Assembly (NCBI GenBank): GCA_945870425.1
Contig: CAMBSD010000001.1
Span: 1 to 64,000, forward strand
DNA from: Chitinophaga pinensis
GTDB lineage: Bacteria; Bacteroidota; Bacteroidia; UKL13-3
Direction: 5' to 3'
Length of the DNA stretch: 64,000 bases
Part shown: one piece after another, positions 1 through 7,577 of the stretch
Layout of the letters: each line of letters starts with the position of its first letter
Numbering within the stretch: the first letter of the stretch is position 1
The notes under the pieces: model-generated
Seen by the model: the letters and a program-made list of their open reading frames with translations, nothing else
What the model was told of the DNA's origin: nothing
Database searches by the model: none
Made by a program: the position numbers and the translations under genes

Positions 1-131
1 ACATCTAAACTGTATACCTTTGAGCTTACTAATTGCTCATTCTCTAACCTCCACTCAAAGGTTGGTAGCTGCGCATATAATGTCGCGCCTAGCGTCATTA
101 ATAATGCAATTGTGGTAATGATTCTTTTCAT
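1..131 (-). CDS. Partial exported protein (N-terminus only)
   Basis: An open frame starts at the ATG at 131 and runs off the left edge after 43 codons. It begins MKRIITTIALLMTLGATLYA, a clear signal peptide with an AQ-type cleavage point. The next residues (LENEQLVSSKVYSLDV) resemble the start of the beta domain in the neighbouring protein at 252-1967 (LNDTMVSSTVYEFDV). This suggests a third member of the same exported family on the same strand. No promoter of the TAnnTTTG kind was seen in front of it, so read-through from the upstream genes is possible. Its length and C-terminal sorting signal lie outside the window. Confidence 0.75.
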   Translation of the reverse strand, partial: MKRIITTIALLMTLGATLYAQLPTFEWRLENEQLVSSKVYSLD

Positions 132-194
132 GTTTTTTTATTTGGTTTAATTGTATGTAATATTTTGAAAAATGAAATAAAAACTGATCTATAA

Positions 195-237
195 TTTAGT
201 AAAAGATGAAATAATAATTATTTCATCTTTTACTAAA
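195..237. other. Perfect 20-bp intergenic stem-loop
   Basis: Positions 195-214 and 218-237 are perfect reverse complements with a 3-nt loop. It lies 15 nt beyond the stop of the gene at 252-1967 and before the next start at 131. The stem is AT-rich. The usual U-run directly after the stem is not convincing on either strand, so it may be a terminator, an mRNA-stability or processing element, or a regulatory hairpin. Confidence 0.7.
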
Positions 238-251
238 AAAGTTTGAAAAAA

Positions 252-1967
252 TTAAGGTGTTATTGAAATAACGCCATTAGAACTGTTAACATCTATCAAT
301 GGATAATCATTGAAATCCACTGATGCATCTCCGTTTAGATCATTTGGATCATATCCTAATACGCCATCTGAACTTGCTATATCTAGAGCAGGATAGTCAT
401 TGAAATCCACAGATCCATCTTGGTTAAGATCCCCAGAAAAGATACCATAAACACCATTACCTAAATTGGCTAAGTTATTACCTATCGCTTGTGCATCTGA
501 AGAAGCAAAGCTGTAAGAGGTTGCAGCCGAAAATAAAACAGGATTAGCACTCCAAGTAGCAATTGAATTACGGTGTTTAACTACGATATAATAAGTACCA
601 CCAGATGCCTCACCTGCAAAAGTTACATTCGAAATTCCAGCTGTACTTATTGTTGATGTTTTGGAATATGCCAATACTTGAGTTGAAGCATTGCGCAACT
701 CAACAATTATGCTATCAGCAATTGAATTTGGACTAATTCCATCTGCGTTGAAAGGAGCTGAAGTCATTGTTCCAGACCCTACATACAGACCTTGTAAAAA
801 AGCAGTTAAAGCTAAATTTGTTTCTGGCAAAACCACAGTTGGGTTTGAAAGAGAATCATAATGATTAGCTTGTGTAGTTATTTCAGTTTGTTGAGCAGTT
901 GAACTATTCCAAGCAAAAATTTTGCTTGGATAGGCTTGATTTGCATTACTGTAATTCCAATCTAAGTTAATGGTACCAACAAACTTCTTTGAATTAGATA
1001 TTCTAATTCTAGCTATTAAAGTTCCATTTCCGGTTGATGAAATAATCATACCATTTGCATTAGCTGATTTTGGAGTAATACGTATATAGTTTGGTGTAGT
1101 AAGCTCCCAATATGCACGTCCAGTACCAGTATTTAAAGGAGTCGGAATTTGAGATGAACCCAAACCTGAGCCTACAACACTTACAGTAACTGTACCACCA
1201 TCTCTAGTTGAATTGGCAATTGAAAAACCACCTTGAAATTGTGACATAATCAATGGAAAATTCGCTACATTAGGATTGGTATTTTTTAAGTAAATATCAA
1301 ACTCATAAGTTGAATCATTAACTAAAGCATCGTTCTTAAGAATAGTTGTGTAATTAAATTTTGTTACATTCACAAGACTATTTACATGAGAAGCAGAATT
1401 AGTTATATCAACTTGTTGTAAAGTTGCAGAATTGTAAGCAAATATTTTTGTAGGATATGCTTGATTGGTTGAATTAAAGTTCCAAGCAATATTTGGATTA
1501 CCTGAGAAACTAACAGTATTAGTTAATCTAAATCTTGCAACACGTGTTCCGCTACCTGTTCCAGAAATCGTAGTACCTGGGGTTAAAGATTTTGGTGCAA
1601 TTCTAATATAGTTAGGGTCTGTTGTTTCCCAATAAGCCCTGCCATTTCCGGTGTTTGAAGGAGTTGGAATCTGACTTGAAGATAATCCTGAAGAACCACT
1701 TACTACAGAAACAGAAATAGTACCACTATTTCTAAAAGAAGGAGACACACTCAAACCACCTTGAAATTGCGATAGTTTAAATGGATTTGTTGTTGTATTT
1801 GAACTTGTATTTTTAACGTAAACATCAAATTCATATACAGTGCTCGATACCATGGTGTCATTTAAAATAACACATTGGTATGAGGTTGGGACTTGCGCAG
1901 CAGCCTTACCTAGTAAGACTGTTGCGAAAGTGGCCAAAATAAAAATTGATTTTATTATTGTTCTCAT
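252..1967 (-). CDS. Exported protein with two beta domains and a dockerin-like C-terminus
   Basis: 571 residues starting with a signal peptide (about 1-24, ending AAAQ). Residues about 31-205 and 206-380 are two copies of one beta-rich domain, sharing features such as SQFQGG, SSQIPTP.NTG.GRAYWE and NYIRI.PKS. A different beta domain follows (about 385-500). The last 60 residues hold two calcium-loop motifs, DLNQDGSVDFNDYPALD and DLNGDASVDFNDYPLID, spaced like a type I dockerin. I see no ordinary T9SS sorting tail; the EF-hand-like end may replace it or serve as an attachment module. It lies 40 nt downstream of the beta-helix gene at 2008-5361 and is probably cotranscribed. Function is unknown; a cell-surface or extracellular structural role is inferred. 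Confidence 0.8.
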   Translation of the reverse strand: MRTIIKSIFILATFATVLLGKAAAQVPTSYQCVILNDTMVSSTVYEFDVYVKNTSSNTTTNPFKLSQFQGGLSVSPSFRNSGTISVSVVSGSSGLSSSQIPTPSNTGNGRAYWETTDPNYIRIAPKSLTPGTTISGTGSGTRVARFRLTNTVSFSGNPNIAWNFNSTNQAYPTKIFAYNSATLQQVDITNSASHVNSLVNVTKFNYTTILKNDALVNDSTYEFDIYLKNTNPNVANFPLIMSQFQGGFSIANSTRDGGTVTVSVVGSGLGSSQIPTPLNTGTGRAYWELTTPNYIRITPKSANANGMIISSTGNGTLIARIRISNSKKFVGTINLDWNYSNANQAYPSKIFAWNSSTAQQTEITTQANHYDSLSNPTVVLPETNLALTAFLQGLYVGSGTMTSAPFNADGISPNSIADSIIVELRNASTQVLAYSKTSTISTAGISNVTFAGEASGGTYYIVVKHRNSIATWSANPVLFSAATSYSFASSDAQAIGNNLANLGNGVYGIFSGDLNQDGSVDFNDYPALDIASSDGVLGYDPNDLNGDASVDFNDYPLIDVNSSNGVISITP

Positions 1968-2007
1968 TTACTGTTTTATTACAGTGTTTGTTTAATTAAT
2001 TTAAAAT

Positions 2008-5000
2008 TTAGAAAGGTCTAATGATTTGAATAATGTTCGCTACATTATTATCTACAATATTTAAATCGACATTATCAATAACAGTATCATTGTTAACATC
2101 AGCTCCTAGATAACCAAATTGATTTTGGTTATTACTGCAATTAGCTAGATCTGAAGCATCACATAAACCATCTTGGTTAATATCACCACTGTAGATTAAA
2201 AATGCACCATTTGCTGACTTAACGTTTGCACCATAAGTATTTGCAGAAGCACATGAGAAACAAACATCAGCAGCTGGAGCTGAAACTATGTTTTTGATGG
2301 TAATAGGGTTTGCACTCCAAGTTTCGATGCTATTTCTATTTGCAAGTGCAACAAAATAAGTTTTACCTAATTCAGAAACTGGTAATTTTACACTTGCAAC
2401 ACCATTACTATTAATTGTAGTTTTGTAAGATTGAACGAATTCATAAGGAGCAGTTGATTTGTATAATTTTACTGTAACTGTATCGCTAATATGAGTCCCA
2501 GTAGCAGCGTCATATGAACCTTCAAAGAATGCTTTGATAGTTAAATTTGCATTTGAAGCTGCAGTAAAGTTAGCATTTGAGTATGAAGAATTAATTGGAT
2601 CAAAATTAGCCCAACCTGAAGTCCAATCAGATGCACCAAAAGCACCTCTGTAGGAAACCGGAGTAATAAAAGTATTGGTAGTCAATTTAGATGAACTGGT
2701 GAAACTAGCACCTGATAATTGAGCAGAACCTGAAGCAGGTATCAATGTTGCCATTGGATTGCTTAAACTAAATCCAGTTAAGCCAACCTGAGCCAATGTA
2801 GTTGTATCATTATTACGAGCAGTAAACCAAGTTCTTAAGGCAGATATGGTGTTTAAAGGAGAGGCAGCACCATCAAGTCTAAAAGGAGCGTTAGTTGCAT
2901 TAGATGCTGTCATGTGAGCAAAGGTATTGTTACGGAATTCTGATGAATCTGAATTTTGTCCAACAGCAGTAGAAAGATCATTTATTAAAAGACCTACACC
3001 CCATCCTGAAAAAACTGAATTAAATAAACTTAATTGAGATCCTCTACGAATACGAACACCTTTACCACCATCACCATTAGTTAATCCATTGTAACCAGAT
3101 GCTAATGTACCGGTGAAATTAGTGCGTGGACCAACAGATGTTATATTTGTAAAAATCGCCTTAGTACGTGGTGTTGTATAATAGGTAGGGAAAACACCAT
3201 TAGCTATGTTATCATTGTTATCAGATTCAAAACTTTCAGAAGTTGAAATTGAAGGATTATCTGCAACTGATGGATCACGCATACTTACACCAAATTGAAC
3301 CGTACCAGAATAACCATTATCAGTATCAAAATCATCATCTAATGTGCGGTATACAATTAAGTTACGGCAATTTACAGTACCGCCAAACCATTCGATTCCA
3401 TCATCACCAGAATAAGAAGTTTGAACGTACTCAACTGTAGTACCATTACCCACACCAGCTAATGTTAATCCATTGGTTTCGTTGTTTGGAGCAAATGCAA
3501 TACCTGAAAATTCAATACGCACGTAACGTAAGATACCTGAGTTATCTGTTGGCACATTACCACCAAACAAACCAGAAGCACCAAATAATCCACCTTCAAC
3601 TTGACCAAATCCAATTGGGAAATTAACTGGAGCACGACCACAAATAATTACACCACCCCAATCGCCTGCAGCTCTTGCACCTGAAGCTTGATCAGAAGTA
3701 AAAACAATAGGTTGAACTGCTGAACCATCAGCAATAATTTTAGCTCCTCTTCTTATGATTAATACCGCTTTGTTAGAATTGTTCTTGATACCTTGAACAA
3801 CAGTACCAGGTTGGATAGTTAAAGTAAAACCTGAGTCAACATTTACTTGACCACTGATTTTCCAAATTTTATCATTAGTCCAGGTAGTGTTTGAAGAAAT
3901 ATTACCAGAAACAGTTTGGGTTGTAGGTTTAATAGATGTATTATAATCGGCATTAATAGGATTAAAACTTGCCCAACCAGCAGTCCAGTCAGTTGAACCG
4001 AAAGCACCTCTATATGATACAGGAGTTAAGAATGAATTAGAAGTTAATTTTGAAGAACTTGTAAAGTTAGCACCTGACAATTGAACTGAACCTGTAGCAG
4101 GAATAACAGTAGCCATAGGATTACTTAAACTAAAACCAGTTAAACCAACTTGAGCCAAAGTAGCTGTATCATTACTACGAGCAGAATACCAAGATCTTAA
4201 GGCAGATATGGTGTTTAAAGGAGAGGCTGCGCCATCAACTCTAAAAGGAGCATTAGTTGCATTAGATGCCGTCATGTGAGCAAAGGTATTGTTACGGAAT
4301 TCTGATGAATCTGAATTTTGTCCAACAGCAGTCGAAAGATCATTTATTAATAGACCTACACCCCATCCTGAAAAAACTGAATTGAATATACTTAATTGAG
4401 ATCCTCTACGAATACGAGCGCCTTTACCACCATCACCATTAGTTAATCCTTGGTAACCTGAAGCTAATGTACCAGTGAAATTAGTACGAGGACCAACAGA
4501 CGTAACATTTGAGAATATCGCTTTAGTACGCGGGGCAGTGTAATAGGTAGGGAAAACGCCATTAGCTATGTTATCATTGTTATCAGACTCAAAACCTTCA
4601 GAAGTTGAAATTGAAGGATTATCCGCCACTGATGGATCACGCATACTTAAAGCAAATTGAACCGTTCCAGAGTAGCCATTATCAGTGTCAAAATCATCAT
4701 CTAATGTACGATATACAATTAAATTACGGCAATTAACTGTACCACCAAACCACTCAATACCATCATCACCAGAATAAGAAGTTTGAACATACTCAACAGT
4801 TGTACCATTACCTACACCTGCCAATGTTAAACCATTGGTTTCGTTGTTTGGAGCAAATGCAATACCTGAAAATTCAATACGCACATAACGTAAGATACCT
4901 GAGTTGTCTGCTGTTACATTACCACCAAACAAACCAGCAGTTCCAAATAAACCACCTTCAACTTGGCCAAATCCAATTGGGAAATTAACTGGAGCACGAC

Positions 5001-5361
5001 CACAAATAATTACACCACCCCAATCGCCAGGAGCTCTTGCACCTGAAGCTTGATCCGAAGTAAAAACGATAGGTTGTGAAGGAGAAGCATTTGCAATAAT
5101 TTGTGCACCTCTTTTAACAATCAACACCGCTTTGTTAAAGTTGTTTTTAATACCTTTAATAATGGTACCAGGTTGGATGGTTAAAGCATAACCACTGTCA
5201 ATGTTAACTTGACCGCTAATAAAATAAACGGTGTCGTTGTAGAGAATTCTGTTTTGATAGTTACCTGCATTTAAGGTACTAGTCGGTGATTGAGCGTTAG
5301 CGATTGTGCCAAATAACACAAATGCGACTAAAGCTGTGATTTGTAAAATTGTTTTTTTCAT
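2008..5361 (-). CDS. Exported beta-helix-like protein with large internal duplication and dockerin-like end
   Basis: 1117 residues with an N-terminal signal peptide (about 1-23). Two near-identical blocks, offset by exactly 454 residues, contain motifs such as ISGQVN.DSG, LTIQPGT, QPIVFTSDQASGAR and YSGDDGIEWFGGTVNCRN, typical of right-handed beta-helix (pectin-lyase-like) exported proteins of Bacteroidota. A beta domain resembling the one in the gene at 252-1967 (RNSIETWSANP is shared in form) follows at about 945-1055. The last 61 residues hold dockerin-like loops (DINQDGLCDASDL, DVNNDTVIDNVDL). A TAnnTTTG element stands about 57 nt before the start. Probably a secreted, calcium-binding surface protein; enzymatic activity cannot be claimed. 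Confidence 0.82.
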   Translation of the reverse strand: MKKTILQITALVAFVLFGTIANAQSPTSTLNAGNYQNRILYNDTVYFISGQVNIDSGYALTIQPGTIIKGIKNNFNKAVLIVKRGAQIIANASPSQPIVFTSDQASGARAPGDWGGVIICGRAPVNFPIGFGQVEGGLFGTAGLFGGNVTADNSGILRYVRIEFSGIAFAPNNETNGLTLAGVGNGTTVEYVQTSYSGDDGIEWFGGTVNCRNLIVYRTLDDDFDTDNGYSGTVQFALSMRDPSVADNPSISTSEGFESDNNDNIANGVFPTYYTAPRTKAIFSNVTSVGPRTNFTGTLASGYQGLTNGDGGKGARIRRGSQLSIFNSVFSGWGVGLLINDLSTAVGQNSDSSEFRNNTFAHMTASNATNAPFRVDGAASPLNTISALRSWYSARSNDTATLAQVGLTGFSLSNPMATVIPATGSVQLSGANFTSSSKLTSNSFLTPVSYRGAFGSTDWTAGWASFNPINADYNTSIKPTTQTVSGNISSNTTWTNDKIWKISGQVNVDSGFTLTIQPGTVVQGIKNNSNKAVLIIRRGAKIIADGSAVQPIVFTSDQASGARAAGDWGGVIICGRAPVNFPIGFGQVEGGLFGASGLFGGNVPTDNSGILRYVRIEFSGIAFAPNNETNGLTLAGVGNGTTVEYVQTSYSGDDGIEWFGGTVNCRNLIVYRTLDDDFDTDNGYSGTVQFGVSMRDPSVADNPSISTSESFESDNNDNIANGVFPTYYTTPRTKAIFTNITSVGPRTNFTGTLASGYNGLTNGDGGKGVRIRRGSQLSLFNSVFSGWGVGLLINDLSTAVGQNSDSSEFRNNTFAHMTASNATNAPFRLDGAASPLNTISALRTWFTARNNDTTTLAQVGLTGFSLSNPMATLIPASGSAQLSGASFTSSSKLTTNTFITPVSYRGAFGASDWTSGWANFDPINSSYSNANFTAASNANLTIKAFFEGSYDAATGTHISDTVTVKLYKSTAPYEFVQSYKTTINSNGVASVKLPVSELGKTYFVALANRNSIETWSANPITIKNIVSAPAADVCFSCASANTYGANVKSANGAFLIYSGDINQDGLCDASDLANCSNNQNQFGYLGADVNNDTVIDNVDLNIVDNNVANIIQIIRPF
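2591..3860. repeat. Intragenic tandem repeat, copy encoding the second block
   Basis: Copy with a constant offset of 1362 bp from the stretch at 3953-5222. Aligned markers at 2591/3953, 2839/4201 and 3621/4983 show no net indel. Differences are scattered single bases, many at third codon positions. It encodes the second beta-helix block of the 1117-residue protein. Confidence 0.9.
3953..5222. repeat. Intragenic tandem repeat, copy encoding the first block
   Basis: Partner of the 2591-3860 copy at a fixed 1362-bp offset (454 codons). It encodes the first beta-helix block. The conserved reading frame and high identity point to a fairly recent duplication or to continuing gene conversion. Confidence 0.9.
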
Positions 5362-5417
5362 TGGAAAAAAGATTTGGGTTGTGTTTTTATTGTTGATTAA
5401 ATTGATTTTTTCGGTTT

Positions 5418-5425
5418 CAAAACTA
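5418..5425 (-). promoter_or_regulatory. Putative -7 element for the minus-strand secretion genes
   Basis: Read on the minus strand this is TAGTTTTG, a match to the Bacteroidota -7 consensus TAnnTTTG, about 57 nt before the ATG at 5361. The -33 TTG is not at the ideal distance (a TTG lies about 15 nt away). Confidence 0.4.
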
Positions 5426-5573
5426 AGTATGTAATCAAAACAAGCCTTTATCTAAACGTCATCAATAGGTTATTAAAATGTTAAGGGAATGATAAGCGAA
5501 AGTTGCCAATGTTATTAAATTGTTAAATCGCAGTTTTTAGGTTTTGCATTACAAGAGTGTAATTACTTATAAA

Positions 5574-5581
5574 TACTTTTG
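5574..5581 (+). promoter_or_regulatory. Putative -7 element for the plus-strand IPT/TIG gene
   Basis: TACTTTTG fits TAnnTTTG and lies 15 nt before the ATG at 5597, giving a very short leader. A TTG at 5544-5546 is 27 nt upstream, longer than usual, so only the -7 part is supported. With the 5418-5425 element it makes this intergenic stretch a divergent promoter region. Confidence 0.4.
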
Positions 5582-5596
5582 TGAAAATTTTAAAAA

Positions 5597-7558
5597 ATGA
5601 AAAAAATATTTACATTCTTAGCAATCATGACATCATTGATGTATGCCAAATCGCAAAATCCAGATTATCAAGTTGTTTTAAAAAACGATGTATTAGTTTC
5701 TCCTAATGTTTTAGAATTTGATTTATATATCAAAAGTATCGGGTCGGTTCCACTAGAATACTCAACCTTTCAAGCTGGAATAAAAATGAACCCACTTTTT
5801 GTAAATGGTGGTTTTCCTGCCATTGAATTGATAGGAAATTCATCAGAAATGTATCAATTGTCAGGTGGTGACACTATAAATGACCAAAGACCCAATAGTG
5901 GTCCAGTAAAAGCTGTTTTTGATACTGTTTATAATACCATAAGAATTATTTCAGGAACAATTGTAGGTGCAGGTAACGGAAAGATAATTAGCACTTCTGG
6001 CGATGGAAATAGAATAGGAAGATTTAGAGTAATTAACACAGAGAATTATGATACACTATTAGCAAAGTTTGAATTCAATTATATTTCAAATGGTTCATAT
6101 AGATCATGGAGAACAACACTATTTGCATACGTAAACAGCACTGGAACAAATATTACCGATCCAAATAAGATTGTTGTTAATGATTCAAAAGTAGTTTATG
6201 TTGAACCAACAAGTATTGCAAGTAATGCATCTGCAACAAACATTCAAACAACTTCCATGACCGTAAACATAGGTAGTAATGGAAATGGACAAAACATTTT
6301 GATACTTGCCAAAAAAGGGTCAAACCCAACCTTTATACCAACGGATGGTGACATTTACAATGCTTCTCCTTCATATAGCAATGCGCAATTACTAACTGAT
6401 AGCAGTAGAGTTGTTTATGAGGGCAAAGGAAATTCATTTGAATTAATAGGCTTGGAAGAATCATCAAAATATTTTTTCGCAGTATTTAATTACAATGGAG
6501 TTGATAGCACCAAGAATTTCCTAAACACATCTTCATTAACCTTTAATGCAACCACAAAATCACCAACCATTAACACACCTATCATTTATTCTTTCCTACC
6601 AATAAAAGGAAATATCGGAACACCTGTAACATTGCGTGGTAATAAACTATTCCCTAATGATTCAGTATTATTTAACTCAAGCAAAATAGCTGTTTCATCA
6701 AATGTTGGTGATTCAATAATTACCATATCTATACCTTCTAATGAATTATCCGGATTTATTAAAGTCTATACCAGTTTTGGTTCTTCATCAACAAATATTC
6801 CATTTACCATATTGCCTAAAATACTGAGTATAAATGAGAATCCTGCTAAAGTAGGAGATACCATCACCATTTCAGGTACAAACTTTGAAGGTGTTGACAC
6901 AGTAATCGTTTCTAATAAACTATTCAAAGTATTACAATCAAACAATACAACAATTAAAGCAATAGTTACTTACAATCCTACTGACGATTTATTATCAGTT
7001 ATTTGTAAAAACGGAACGATTACCACTACGGACAATTTCAGATACAAACCTCAAGCATTTAGTGTTTTTCCATTAATTGGTACAACCAACGACCCTATAA
7101 CAATCAAAGGAATTAATCTTAATAATGTTGATTCTGTATTGATTGGTAATGTTAAAGCAACCATCCTTAACGTATATCCTGATACAAATATTAAAATATC
7201 CATTCCACCTTTTGCAGTTAAATCAAAAGTTTCTGTTTATACAAAAAATGGAGTGGCAACTACTAAAGATAGTTTAAACATTATTTCAGGTTTGAATGAA
7301 TTGAGTTTAAAATCAAATATTATCTCGTACTTCGATATTGAGAATAATCTTACAATCTTATCTGAAAACAACAGATTACTAATTAATCAAGTTGATTTAT
7401 TCGATTTAAAAGGAAGCATACTTTATACAACTAAAGAAGATGAAAAAGGTATAGAAAAAATAACCATTCCAGCTCAAGACACAAATGACCTGAACTTTTT
7501 CGTAATGGTTATAAAAACAAATCAAGGATATTTAGCATTCAAAAAAATAAAACAATAA
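5597..7558 (+). CDS. Exported IPT/TIG-repeat protein with T9SS-type C-terminal domain
   Basis: 653 residues. A signal peptide (about 1-19) precedes a domain related to the repeated beta domain of the minus-strand neighbour (VVLKNDVLVSPNVLEFDLY). Three IPT/TIG immunoglobulin-like repeats follow at about 325-405, 406-485 and 487-565, each opening in the style of I.S..P..G..GT.VT..G. The end (about 575-653) has the make-up of a T9SS sorting domain: VDLFDLKGSILYTT, then FVMVIKTNQGYLAFKKIKQ. It should cross the outer membrane by T9SS and be anchored or released. The TonB receptor starts 19 nt downstream, so the two are probably cotranscribed and may act together in binding and uptake of a polymer or ligand that cannot be named. 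Confidence 0.8.
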   Translation: MKKIFTFLAIMTSLMYAKSQNPDYQVVLKNDVLVSPNVLEFDLYIKSIGSVPLEYSTFQAGIKMNPLFVNGGFPAIELIGNSSEMYQLSGGDTINDQRPNSGPVKAVFDTVYNTIRIISGTIVGAGNGKIISTSGDGNRIGRFRVINTENYDTLLAKFEFNYISNGSYRSWRTTLFAYVNSTGTNITDPNKIVVNDSKVVYVEPTSIASNASATNIQTTSMTVNIGSNGNGQNILILAKKGSNPTFIPTDGDIYNASPSYSNAQLLTDSSRVVYEGKGNSFELIGLEESSKYFFAVFNYNGVDSTKNFLNTSSLTFNATTKSPTINTPIIYSFLPIKGNIGTPVTLRGNKLFPNDSVLFNSSKIAVSSNVGDSIITISIPSNELSGFIKVYTSFGSSSTNIPFTILPKILSINENPAKVGDTITISGTNFEGVDTVIVSNKLFKVLQSNNTTIKAIVTYNPTDDLLSVICKNGTITTTDNFRYKPQAFSVFPLIGTTNDPITIKGINLNNVDSVLIGNVKATILNVYPDTNIKISIPPFAVKSKVSVYTKNGVATTKDSLNIISGLNELSLKSNIISYFDIENNLTILSENNRLLINQVDLFDLKGSILYTTKEDEKGIEKITIPAQDTNDLNFFVMVIKTNQGYLAFKKIKQ

Positions 7559-7577
7559 CACATACTTCAACTAATTT

